From Rhynchopus euleeides (lineage: Eukaryota; Euglenozoa; Diplonemea; Diplonemida; Diplonemidae), in contig OY723267.1 in the NCBI GenBank assembly GCA_963210315.1, positions 2,046,001 to 2,110,000 of the forward strand: a stretch of DNA of 64,000 bases, given 5' to 3'. Shown one piece after another: positions 1-10,181 of this stretch. A model generated the notes under the pieces. It saw only the letters and a list, made by a program, of their open reading frames with translations, had not been told where the DNA came from and made no database searches. Within the stretch, counting starts at the first letter, position 1. Every line of letters begins with the position of its first letter. Position numbers and translations under genes: made by a program.

Positions 1-260
1 CAAGGTGGCACCAGAATGTGCCTTCGACTTTTGCCGAAACTCTCATTTGTGAGGCCTTTCCTGTCGTGGGTGGGGTTTTGCTGTTTCAACTGTTGTGAGT
101 TGTGTGTGGAGCTGGTGGGTGATGGGGAAAAGACTGGAAAGTCCTGTCGTGCTGTGGCTGATTAGTGGGGCTAGCGCAGCAGGTCTCTCATTCATTCACA
201 CCAAGGTAGTTCCCATCCTCACAGTTTTTCTTTCTCTGCAGATTTCCCGAGACTGGGACC

Positions 261-755
261 CAGGTGTGTTTTTAATCCCCGGTCTTCCCAGCCAAAAATC
301 CCCGATTCATTCCCGCTTTTTTCCAGCAAAAAATGGTACCCGATGTCCCTCCTCCCCAGTGTGGGGCCCTTGGTCTTGTACCAATTGGGTTCCTTCCACG
401 GTTCCTCCCGCTCGCGCCATCCTCGGGTGCTGGAGGAAAACCCCCAAAAAAAACGGCTTTCGGGACCGTTATTCCGACGATACCCCCCGATATGCCAGCT
501 GAAACAGCCCAAGGACTTGCTGCGGTTACTAGACGGGCAAACACACGCTCCACGGGGGGTCTGGGGGGCGGAGCCCCCCAGCCGCCGGAGGCCACGGTAG
601 TGAACGTCTGGCTCTTGGCTGGAAAAAAACCAGATTTTGGCTGGAAAAAAACCGATTTTTTGCTGGAAAAAAAACCTGGTTTTGGCTGGAAAAAAACCGG
701 AAAAAGGGCGGATGCCAAAAAGACTCATCCTCATCCCCCACTAGAAATACACCTG
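261..755. mobile_element. hAT-like non-autonomous element (MITE), copy 1
   Basis: The element starts CAGGTGTGTTT and ends AAATACACCTG, giving short terminal inverted repeats. It is flanked by a perfect 8-bp target-site duplication, CTGGGACC, at 253-260 and 756-763. An 8-bp duplication with CAG...CTG termini is typical of the hAT superfamily. Inside, at about 612-700, a unit of about 23 bp built around TGGCTGGAAAAAAACC is repeated four times. No coding sequence is seen. An inverted, longer relative lies at 41343-42009. Confidence 0.85.
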
Positions 756-3625
756 CTGGGACCCTCAAAAAAGGGGGGAAAACCCCCCAAGAAAAAACAG
801 GGTTTTTTTTGGGGGTTTTTTTCCTGGGGCCGAAATCCTCAATCTCAATCATGATTTAAATATATCCCTGGCTCTGTGCCAAAAAAAATGAAAAAAGGAT
901 AACACTCCCCAGACACGCACACAGTGGGCCAAGATTCTGCGCAGGGGGGTCCACCCACTGAAAAAGTGATCACCACGCAATGGTTCTGAGCGCAGGGTCA
1001 CACCCTGCTCTGAGCGTGGTCCCCCCGCGCCACCGCCCCGCCCCGCCCCGCCCCACCGTTTGTAGAGTAGGATAATTCGTTAAACCTGTCTGTTAAAAGG
1101 GTCCCTTCACGGGCCTTGAGGAGTGAGAGTTTTCGTTCATAATTATGTTATTTTGTGCCCCACCCCCCCCTACACCGCCCTGAACACACATCGCCCCGCC
1201 CAACCGCCACCCACCGTCTTCCCTGCTCCCCTGGAAGCGTTCAACAACGAAAATGCGCAACAGTTCGTTACTTTTTGTTGTTGCCCCGCTCCCCGTCCCC
1301 ACCCGTTCAGCAGCGCTCGCATACCAAGCGAGCGGCTGCAGCTGCCAGGTGTCAGTCGCGGTTCCAGCAGCCAGCCAACAAAAGTGGGAGCCAGGCTGGT
1401 AGACATGGATACCAACGAAAAAAATAAAGCAGCAAAAAAAAATAAGCAAGCGGCAACCCAAACGAGGCGCGGGGACCGGCCTGCGACGTTGTCAAAACGA
1501 GCCCCAAAAAAAACTACGCTAAAAAAAACGCCACAAAAACAGTATTCAAACGTGACAAGCACACCTAAGCCTGCCCTCTAACGGTGCCACGCACTGCGTC
1601 TCCCCCCCCCCGCCCCTCTTTGTGGCGATACCCACACCCGAATGAACGAGGGGGGCGGAGGGCGAGAGATGGGGCGGGGTAGGTGTGCGGAGCGGAGATG
1701 CAGGCATAGCCTTGGCCTGCTTGGGGGGTGAATATTCACGCCCTCCAGGCAAGCCTGTTGATGCCTGGCGAGTCTGTGGGGAATTCCGTGCGTGTCGAGT
1801 TGAGAGTGCCATCAGCGGATCGAGCTGTTGGCTCGGGTGCATTCAACACAACACCAGGAATACCCACGAGAGTGTGTCCATCATACACTGCGCCGTCAAC
1901 ACACCACAGCCACAGCCCTGGTGGAAACACGGCCATCATTCGTTCAAATTGTTGCAACGCGCAAAGTCAGCCGAATTTAACTTTTTGAAGATGTGGACTC
2001 CCCAGACCGGGTGAGTCGCAGAAATGTTGCACGGGTTGTGGTGGTGGCCAGTAAGATACACGCTTCTTTTGCTCTAACAACTTTTGCCAGTCAAGGCGGG
2101 GGCGCCAGTTGGGGTGTAAGTTGCTCGGAGCGGGCATGTTGGAATCAGGATGATTGCACCACCGCCGCCCTTATCACCAGGCCGTGTGGCACTGCCCAAT
2201 GTACCACAGCCGGTCTAGGGGTCTTCTATATCACATGGCTGCCATGTATTCATGCTTGCATTCCTCATCGTATTTTTCTCCTCATCAACCTCCCGACCGC
2301 TCGGCTTCTTCGGGACCCAGACCCCCTTCCCCAGCATGCGTTGACAATGGCAAAACTATTGCGGGGCGGCGCCGGGCAACAACAGACAGCCTCCACACAG
2401 CCAAGACTGCGGGAGTTGCTTTTGTTTTGCCCCGGGCTTTGGCGCACACAGCACAACAGCCCATGTTTTTTTTGTTATCTCCTCACCAGGGGGGAGGGTA
2501 TATAGCTAGAGGATCGCACACCGCAGTGTCCTGTTCTCCACCCACTCTTCTTGGTGCTGTGCATTCACCCACTCTTCTGCGCACACTGAGTTACGTTGAA
2601 TATGGCAAAAAAAACATGCCACTGGAGGAGGGGTGATGGCAGGGCGCCTTGCTTCCAAAAACAGTATTACATTATTATGCCACTTTGGATGTCAGCTGCC
2701 CCCCGATTCACCCAGCATGCCATTTCTATTGTCCCCAGACTTCTGTACGTAGGTTTTCGTGCAACTCAAACGAAGAAACCTCTATCTTAGTCGCTCATCC
2801 CCTTCTGTTTTTCGCCATGATCTCTCGCTAGAATCACCCGGCCGTATTTCAGCACTCAGACGATGGTGAGGATGAAGGCAGAATACAAATCTTTTTCCCG
2901 AAAAAGCCATCTCACACCTCTTGGTGCCTTTGGGCTCCTCACCTACGACACACTGCATCCAGACCCCCTCGCTACTGCCCGCCTCTATCTTCTCTCTCTC
3001 TCTCTCTCTCTCTCAGAATCAGCGTGCTGCTCCCCTGAGCCACCAGACGCCGGCGCAAGCGCCAACATAATGAAGCAGACATCATACGCGTGAGTGTCTC
3101 TTTCTGCCTCTCCCACCCCACCCCCCCACCCCCACTTTGCCCCGCCGTGTATTTAGAGTATTGCGCTTTTCTTATTTGACTGGATGCTTCCCCCGCCCCC
3201 CGCTCCACGAAGGTTGGGTAGCGGGAGAGAGAGTGAAAGGTTGTCCCCCCAGGGGACCGAGTCGCAGTGTGGCCCTGGCATGCCCTTCGTGGCACACACA
3301 GCCAGGGTGTCGGGAAGAGAATTAACCGCTCATGTGCCTAGCCCGATAAGCTTGTTGTGCGTGAGTTCTTTCTTCCCTGGCAGCTCCATATTTTATTGTG
3401 ATAACCGCTGGGCCTCACTCCCCACCCACTCACCCCCTCTATTCTGAGAGAAGCATGTACCTCACAGACACAACACTACCTCCTCATCCTTCTCCTTCCT
3501 TCCCCCCCCCCCCCCCCCACGCCTTCGCCTAATGTATCTCCTATAGCACCCACCCACCGGGTTTTTTGTGACCTGCTTGTTGTTGTTTTGGCGCACATCA
3601 CACAGCAAATCCCCCCCCCCCCCTA
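756..3625. other. Intergenic DNA without recognised gene
   Basis: No ORF here looks like a conserved protein. Visible structure is limited to a CCCCG pentamer run near 1034-1055, a TC dinucleotide run near 2990-3014, and several poly-C tracts. A small Lys-rich frame at 1405-1581 (58 codons) is AAA-run driven and probably not a gene. Confidence 0.5.
2990..3014. repeat. (TC)n microsatellite
   Basis: About 12 TC dinucleotides in a row, ending in CTCAG. It could equally serve as a polypyrimidine tract before a splice acceptor, but no gene is evident downstream. Confidence 0.8.
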
Positions 3626-6279
3626 GGGGGTATCAAATGGGGGTGACAAACACGATTTTTCAAAAAACTGGCGCAGAGGCCCCAAAGCCCCCGTAAACCC
3701 TCCAAACCCCCCCAGATCGGTCCGGAAACCCATCGAACCCCACTTTTCCACCATTCCGGGCACCTCAGGTGCCCGAATTGGGGTACCTAATTTTCGTGCC
3801 ACCGTTTGGTACCACACAGTGTCACTGAGGGGGGGGTTAGGAAAGGGTACGCACTAATACCACATTTCTGACGGGCTAGAACTCGTCATCAGGCGCCATG
3901 TAGGTGGCATCGATCAGGTCTTCAATGAGCTTTGGTTTGATTATGTACTTCCCTCCCTGTCGCACAGGCAGGTCGTGCTCAGCTGCTTTGTCCCGCAGTT
4001 CAGCCACAGAGAGCTTGGTGTACTCAGTCCGCAGCTGCTGCTTCATTGTGGTGCGATGTATCCTCAAGTGAACGTCCTCATCTGAGTTCAATTTCCTCTC
4101 CTTGTAGGATGAGTACGTCTCTTCGCTCGGCACAAGCGGGACCCCAATCTCAAAGAGTGCCCTGCGGTTGTGTTTTTGCTGCGCAATGCTCGCAATCCTC
4201 TCTGGGTTGCAGCCGGGAAGATCCTCACTCAGCAAGCCGACTGTACCATGCGCTCCCTCAATGAAGTCGTTCGAGTGTGGAAGGTCTTTGGCAGCCTCTG
4301 GCGGGAGATCCGTGTCATGAGCCACAAAGCGATCAAAAGTCTCGATCATGCGTGCCACTGATCCCCGAAGGCGGCTTGCGCATGTAGAGTCGAAGTGCTC
4401 CTGGGCTTGCTGCATGCCAAGGGGGTTGCGCCCTGCCGTCTCAAATATCCACTGTGGAAACTTGCTTTTCACACGCGAAAGAGTCACGAGCCACCCTCGG
4501 AGGGTCGGGTAGAGTTTGCGGGCTTCCGTGACATTCATCTCGCCACGCAATTTGCACCCTTTCAGCAGTACATACGTACTCTTGTACCAGGCAAAGCAGA
4601 CCGCAGCAACCACCAACTCTGGCACAATGTCGTCACACAACAGCACACTGAGTGCGTTGCTTCCCGGAATGTACAGCTCGCGTCGCTCAACAGCCTTGGT
4701 CAATACATCCCGGTTGTGGAGCACTGCCGCGCAGGAACGGCATAGCCACCCATATTTGTTTCCCACCTGCCTTCCCAACGTAAACCCCTTTGGAATGCCT
4801 CCTTTTGTTGCGAAGAGTGTTGATACCATCTTGATTCCCGTCGATGTGGTGGCGTTCGTGCTTTTAGGACAGCAAGCGGTGTGAAGCGTCTCGATCGCAG
4901 CTTGGGTGGTGGTGTTGATATCAACCGATTCAATGGTGTGCTTCCACTTGTGCGACGAGCACCCCGAAGGTATCAACCCTCCAAGGACACAGGCAGCTTT
5001 GGCCGTTGATTCGTGATCAGTCAGACACAGTGATGGTTTTTGAAAGCCGGCCTCCGTCGCCGCCAGCAGAACACGCTGGATCTGGGGCACCTTGTCGATG
5101 GCACGGCTTCCCTCCCCGACGGAGCTGTCGGCCACGACTTGGAGCACCCTGCCGGTCTCAGGGCTTGCAGCAGAGAACGAGACCTGCGAGTACTTCACCC
5201 CTTGCTGCGAGCGCGCACCCGACGAGGTGTCCATGCACGTCTGCACCTGCCCTCCTTTTTCACGAAGCTTCGTCAGGAACCGATCAGTACTCATTGGACC
5301 TGCCCACGCATCAGTGCGTTTGACTGTCGCCGCACTGATGTTGCGCCCCTTCCCACGAGTGCCAAGGATGCACTCCAGGATGTCGCTCAGAGCCTCGCCA
5401 CAGCTCTTCGCGCCGATCCCCCACCCTCGCAGCACTGTCAGCGCCGTTGCCACACCGGCGCTGTAGCCCCCCTCCTTGTTGTAGAGGGAGGTCGGTGTCA
5501 CAAGACACCGCTGTCGCAAGCGCTTATATTTGGCGTGTAATCGTCTATACGCGCTTGCGGAGTACACTCCCGGACTCGAGGTTTTCGGAGTCGTAGCGTC
5601 CTCGGGGTCGCTGTCGCTGTCGCTTTGATTGACACTGCCACTGTCACAGTCGCTGTCGCTGTCGCTGTCTTCATCGGTTGTATTCTCCACTGGCCCCTCA
5701 CCCGCGCTCGCGCCCTTTGCCATCGGGCGAACTGTGTGATCGCAGTTCACACACCACCGGAACTCTCGTTTCCCTTCGCACTGCACCCGCGTCTTCCGCG
5801 CACCGATCCGCGAAAGGGCCTTTAAAAAGGCCTCCTTCGTGGGGGCCCCGCGCGTGCGCCTGAGTATGCGCGCCCGCTGCGCGTTCAAATCGCACCACCG
5901 TGCCCCACACAGCTCCACGGGCAGCTGGCCGACGAACTTCCTCGCCGCGGCGATGGCGTTCGCACTCCGAGCAACCGTGCGGCCCATTCTTGTGTTTGTG
6001 CGGTATTCACAGCACTCTGCAGATGATTGTGGGTGTCTGTGGTGCGTATCCTTTCCTAACCCCCCCTCAGTGACACTGTGTGGTACCAAACGGTGGCACG
6101 AAAATTAGGTACCCCAATTCGGGCACCTGAGGTGCCCGGAATAGTGGAAAAGTGGGGTTCGATGGGTTTCCGGACCGATCTGGGGGGGTTTGGAGGGTTT
6201 ACGGGGGCTTTGGGGCCTCTGCGCCGGTTTTTTGAAAAATCGTGTTTGTCCACGTAAAAGGGTGGCATTTGACCCCCCC
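3626..6279. mobile_element. TIR DNA transposon, autonomous-looking, TA target site
   Basis: The 2654-bp element is bounded by TA dinucleotides (3624-3625 and 6280-6281). Its ends carry inverted repeats of about 220 bp. Shared inner parts are ACAAACACGATTTTTCAAAA, then the GGCGCAGAGGCCCC region and the GGCACCTCAGGTGCCC palindrome. The outer 40 bp differ between ends: the left reads GGGGGTATCAAATG, the right (reversed) GGGGGGTCAAATG followed by an extra CCACCCTTTTACGTG. It encodes one long minus-strand protein. TA duplication alone cannot be told from a chance TA, but the same arrangement recurs in elements at 7451-8597 and 23089-24240. Confidence 0.85.
3876..5987 (-). CDS. Putative DDE/D transposase with C-terminal SAP domain
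   Basis: The frame has 703 codons from the chosen Met at 5987. It stays open back to 6089, but that stretch runs into the terminal repeat, and CATCTGCAG just upstream looks like a splice acceptor. The N-terminal third has a CxxC-type motif (WCVNCDH, residues 79-84) and a Ser/Asp-rich acidic tract (105-130). Candidate catalytic acids are D253 (in TCMDTSSGAR), D324 (in CLTDHEST) and E577 (in NDFIEGAHG). A second CxxC is at 416-419. Residues about 659-696 (LSVAELRDKAAEHDLPV...) resemble a SAP DNA-binding helix-extended-loop-helix. The position between TIRs and the D-D-E order support a transposase. I cannot name the superfamily from sequence alone. No internal stop is present, so it may be recently active. 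Confidence 0.75.
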   Translation of the reverse strand: MGRTVARSANAIAAARKFVGQLPVELCGARWCDLNAQRARILRRTRGAPTKEAFLKALSRIGARKTRVQCEGKREFRWCVNCDHTVRPMAKGASAGEGPVENTTDEDSDSDSDCDSGSVNQSDSDSDPEDATTPKTSSPGVYSASAYRRLHAKYKRLRQRCLVTPTSLYNKEGGYSAGVATALTVLRGWGIGAKSCGEALSDILECILGTRGKGRNISAATVKRTDAWAGPMSTDRFLTKLREKGGQVQTCMDTSSGARSQQGVKYSQVSFSAASPETGRVLQVVADSSVGEGSRAIDKVPQIQRVLLAATEAGFQKPSLCLTDHESTAKAACVLGGLIPSGCSSHKWKHTIESVDINTTTQAAIETLHTACCPKSTNATTSTGIKMVSTLFATKGGIPKGFTLGRQVGNKYGWLCRSCAAVLHNRDVLTKAVERRELYIPGSNALSVLLCDDIVPELVVAAVCFAWYKSTYVLLKGCKLRGEMNVTEARKLYPTLRGWLVTLSRVKSKFPQWIFETAGRNPLGMQQAQEHFDSTCASRLRGSVARMIETFDRFVAHDTDLPPEAAKDLPHSNDFIEGAHGTVGLLSEDLPGCNPERIASIAQQKHNRRALFEIGVPLVPSEETYSSYKERKLNSDEDVHLRIHRTTMKQQLRTEYTKLSVAELRDKAAEHDLPVRQGGKYIIKPKLIEDLIDATYMAPDDEF

Positions 6280-7450
6280 TACCCCCCCCCCCCCCCCCCT
6301 ATGCCTATTTCCTTTTCGCCTTTCGGGCACCCGTCCTTATCATATCACCCCGCTTCCCCCCCCCCCCTCTCCCCTCCCTCCCTCTTCGGTCGCCTCTCGA
6401 GGCCTCGCCGTCCCTCACACCTCACACACGCCACCACTGTCTTCCCCCTTGTCATTTCCCCTACCCGCTTTCTTTGTTGTAACCGTCACGTTATTCAGTA
6501 AAGGGTGTGTGTGTGTGTGTGTCATCGATACCCGGCAGATTTTTCAGCAGATTTTCCCCCCCCGGTGTTTTTGAGGTGGGGAAAAACAACGCGTCAAAAA
6601 ATATGCGCCACGTCGGCACCGCGTACGGCAACACACAAAACCGCAAACACAGCAAGCGGGGTGCTCTGAGCAGAGAGGTTAATAGTGGGGCTCTCGAGTT
6701 CCTCGTGTGCTGTGGAGGTAATATGTTGCCCCAGTTCGCGACTCTAAGCTCGTAAACCGTGAGAGGAATATTGTGAAAGAGGGGGGTGGGGTGGCCTGAG
6801 GGGGATGGTATGCCAGAGGGCGGGAGGGTAGGGGAGGGGGCGCCAGATGGTTCAAAAAAAGAGAAGGCCTGAGTACAACGAACCAAAAAAAATGTGTCAT
6901 CTCGCCCGGCCTCGGGCCCTGCACGCCATTCCCATACCATTAGGGCAGTGGGGTGGTGTGCCTCTGTATTGTTGTCTGTCGAGCCAAGCAAGGAACCTTG
7001 CTGCAAACCCGTCAAATCTGCCTTGTGTGCTGTGTACGGTGCACACATTTGTTATTTACGAAGAACATCTTAACTTTGTTCGCACTAAAACAAGACCCGT
7101 GGCAGCGTTAGGTATCCTGCACACAATGCACTCGCAGGAAACCTTCGTAACATTACAATAACGCAATCTGAAGTCCCCAGCTGGACTTCAGCCCCACATG
7201 TCCACGTGTTGGCCAGGGGGTGTGTGTATCTGTGTGTCCTGCCTTGTGTGCCCAGCACAGAGATGGGACGGTATTTAGAGGCCACCCACCCCACCCACCA
7301 AGAAGAGGGAAACCTTTTGTTTTTTTATTTTTGACAGGTGCGCCGCGAGCAGGTATTGCAGTGGAAGAGCAACACCACCCCACCCCACCCCCCCACCTCC
7401 CTTTGACCCGCCCTTTGACAACACTGTCCAGAATGCAGCCCCCCCCCCTA
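6280..7450. other. Intergenic DNA between two related transposons
   Basis: No convincing gene. Poly-C and pyrimidine-rich DNA at 6280-6480 is followed by a GT dinucleotide run at about 6505-6522. Short frames here have no recognisable family. Confidence 0.5.
6505..6522. repeat. (GT)n microsatellite
   Basis: Nine consecutive GT units downstream of the TIR transposon end. Confidence 0.8.
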
Positions 7451-7810
7451 GGGGGGGTCAAATGGGGGTGACAAACACGATTTTTCAAAAAACCGGCGCA
7501 GAGGCCCCAAAGCCCCCGTAAACCCTCCAAACCCCCCCAGATCGGTCCGGAAACCCATCGAACCCCACTTTTCCACCATTCCGGGCACCTCAGGTGCCCG
7601 AATTGGGGTACCTAAATTTTGTGCCACCGTTTGGTACCGTACAGTGCCACTGTGTGGGAGGTTGGAAAAGAAAATGCCCCAACACACCACATCTGAGGGT
7701 TGCAATGCATGTTGCTTGCCAACCACGTCATCCGGTGGGTGTCAGGCGCTATGTAGGTGGCATTAGCCAGGTCTTCGATGTGTTCTGGCTTGTATATATA
7801 CCTCCCTGCC
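7451..7810. repeat. Left arm of inverted repeat (pairs with 8229-8597)
   Basis: The arm is about 360 bp and is repeated in inverse orientation at 8229-8597. The innermost shared bases are the CCTCCCTGCC / GGCAGGGAGG pair. It carries the GGCACCTCAGGTGCCC palindrome and the end of the transposase gene. Confidence 0.85.
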
Positions 7811-8597
7811 TGCGGCACAGGCACTGCCTTTGTCCCCCACACCAGCCACAGAGAGCGTATTGTCCTCGGTCCACGGTTGCTGATTCATTGTGATGCGTTG
7901 TATCCTCGAGTGAACGTCACACACTAGTGGCACCACCACCCGCCATCCGAGAGCTGTATTGACTTTGCGCGCTTCCGTTGTATTCACCTCGCCACGCATA
8001 TTGCACCGTTCAGTACCAGTGCTCTTGGGCCAGGCAAAGTAGACCGCAGCAACTACCAATTCTGGCACAATGGGTACCACGACAGCGCACTTCATGTGTT
8101 CCCGGAATGTACAGCTCGTGTTGCAACAGTCGTTGTCAACACATCCCGGTTGTGGAGCACTGCTGCACAGGAATCACACGACCATCTGGACTGTTCCGTA
8201 CCTACAGGCAGCCTCCCGGTGCATGGTGGCAGGGAGGTATATATACAAGCCAGAACACATCGAAGACCTGGCTAATGCCACCTACATAGCGCCTGACACC
8301 CACCGGATGACGTGGTTGGCAAGCAACATGCATTGCAACCCTCAGATGTGGTGTGTTGGGGCATTTTCTTTTCCAACCTCCCACACAGTGGCACTGTACG
8401 GTACCAAACGGTGGCACAAAATTTAGGTACCCCAATTCGGGCACCTGAGGTGCCCGGAATGGTGGAAAAGTGGGGTTCGATGGGTTTCCGGACCGATCTG
8501 GGGGGGTTTGGAGGGTTTACGGGGGCTTTGGGGCCTCTGCGCCGGTTTTTTGAAAAATCGTGTTTGTCCACGTAAAAGGGTGGCATTTGACCCCCCC
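7451..8597. mobile_element. Foldback non-autonomous derivative of the 3626-6279 transposon
   Basis: The ends read TA-GGGGGGGTCAAATG and CATTTGACCCCCCC-TA. The outer arms, 7451 to about 7810 and about 8229 to 8597, are near-perfect inverted copies of each other. Each contains the TIR plus the 3-prime end of the transposase gene: the plus-strand frame near 8232-8300 reads GRYIYKPEHIEDLANATYIA, matching KYIIKPKLIEDLIDATYMA of the full element. The centre (about 7811-8228) keeps diverged, non-contiguous pieces of the same gene, matching roughly 3966-4075 and 4490-4740. It is an internally deleted, head-to-head copy that cannot encode a transposase. Confidence 0.88.
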
Positions 8598-8864
8598 TAG
8601 CCCCCCCCCCCCACCCCCTCTCCCCCGCCACAACCACCACCACCGCCACCACCACCCGAACTCCAGGTTAACTATTGCCCCACATCAATCCCGCAACCCC
8701 CCCCCCCCCCCACCACGTGTGTATTTTTATACCGTGGACACAACCAAAAGACCCCTTGCATTCCATTTCATTTAACTCTCCACCTCATCCCCCCCCCCCC
8801 CCCCACAACTGACTGCCACACAACAGCTCCAAGCTGCGACCTCCCACGCCCTCCCTGTCCCCCA

Positions 8865-10178
8865 ATGCCACCCTTGAGGTCTTTGAAGGCAAGCGTCCTG
8901 CAGAGGCACCAGGCATATGACAGCGATGCCAGAGACGTATCCCTCCTCCTCGTCTCCATCTGGGCAATCTACACCATATGGCTCGGGACTGTTGTGTGGG
9001 GGTCTGAGGTGATGGCTGCCTCCCCCTCCGCGAACCGCTGGTGGTATTGGGTGGGGTTCTGCACGGCTGTCCCGCTCGCTATGGCGGTCATCCTCCCATA
9101 TGGGGCGTTCTCCTGCGCACGACTCCTGGGCGTGCGGAAGGGGGTTCGCAGTCTCACCAGCTCTCGCCTGACCCACCTCTCTGCTGTGCTGTGCCTCGCC
9201 GCAATCGCCGTCACGGCCATCACACTGCTGACCCCTCCCTACATCGACTACCGCAAGGCGTCCCGCAGCCTCAACGAGGCAGGGCCTGCTCAAGCCGAGC
9301 TTCGCTGCAACCCCGACCTGCCACCCCTGGATCTGTCAGTCTCCTCGCAGAAATATTTCACCCTCCCCGCGGGTCAGTGGCGTGTCCAGGCGGAGAACTC
9401 CATCCCCCTGCTGGAGACGGGCCTGTCGGGGATGCGGCTGATCGCGCCGTTGGTGCACCTCCCTGCGAGCGGGGCTCCCTGTCAGTTCAGCCCCCCGGTG
9501 TTCGTTGCCTGCGACAAGGATGCGCCTAGGTCCGGGGGGTTCCAGGTCACATCGGAGTGCGCCTGGGAGGCGTCTGCCCAATGGAGGAATGTGACTTTGA
9601 GGAGGCTGAGCGTTGCGCGCGGCTTTGATAAGGACAGGAGGCATTCCATCACCCATATGGCGAAGGATCATTACGGCGAATCCGTCCAGCTGTTCCAATA
9701 CGACACGGAGGGGCGGGATGTGCTTGTGGAGGAGCTGTCGAGCGCTTCGGAGGGTCTCCGTGACCTCCGCATGCTCGTCTTCATGGGGTGGCTGGTTGTG
9801 TCCGTCACCTCGCTGCTTGTGGTGTGCTGGGTTGCGGCGGGGGATGGCCTCCCGCCGGCTCCTGCCCCCCAGGAGGATCCTGGGTCCAGCGGCAGGGCGG
9901 CAGCTGAGGGGGAGCCCAACAACGGGAATGTCAACAACGGCAGCATCAGCAGCAGCAACAGCAGTGTTCCGAACAACGCCCCGGATGTCGTGTCCATCGA
10001 CATCGAGAGTGTGGGGAGTGGCGAAGACGAGGTGGTGGTGGTGGAGGAGGATGTTGTGGTGGTGGCGGATGCAGCGGAGACAGAGACGGTTGATCATGTG
10101 ATGAGCGATCCCGTCGCAAGCAGCGCCAACGGTGGGGGCGGCAGCCCCCACCCGGAGGCGGCTGAGCTGCCCGCCTGA
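8865..10178 (+). CDS. Unknown four-pass membrane protein with large loop
   Basis: Single exon of 437 codons; I do not recognise the family. Hydrophobic segments are at about residues 25-46, 60-86, 104-124 and 303-326. Segments 3 and 4 flank a loop of about 175 residues (about 126-302). This loop holds at least four Cys (RCNPD, PCQF, ACDK, ECAW) and an N-glycosylation sequon in RNVTL, so it is probably luminal or extracellular and disulphide-bonded. The C-terminal 110 residues are Gly/Asn/Ser-rich and then strongly acidic with Val-rich repeats (EDEVVVVEEDVVVV). The start follows a poly-C tract and an AACAG about 40 nt upstream that could be a trans-splice acceptor. The high third-codon GC matches the other host genes here. 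Confidence 0.75.
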   Translation: MPPLRSLKASVLQRHQAYDSDARDVSLLLVSIWAIYTIWLGTVVWGSEVMAASPSANRWWYWVGFCTAVPLAMAVILPYGAFSCARLLGVRKGVRSLTSSRLTHLSAVLCLAAIAVTAITLLTPPYIDYRKASRSLNEAGPAQAELRCNPDLPPLDLSVSSQKYFTLPAGQWRVQAENSIPLLETGLSGMRLIAPLVHLPASGAPCQFSPPVFVACDKDAPRSGGFQVTSECAWEASAQWRNVTLRRLSVARGFDKDRRHSITHMAKDHYGESVQLFQYDTEGRDVLVEELSSASEGLRDLRMLVFMGWLVVSVTSLLVVCWVAAGDGLPPAPAPQEDPGSSGRAAAEGEPNNGNVNNGSISSSNSSVPNNAPDVVSIDIESVGSGEDEVVVVEEDVVVVADAAETETVDHVMSDPVASSANGGGGSPHPEAAELPA

Positions 10179-10181
10179 CAA

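Noticed and set aside
1405-1581. Small Lys-rich frame
   Set aside because: Its Lys codons come from repeated AAAAAA runs; no conservation evidence.
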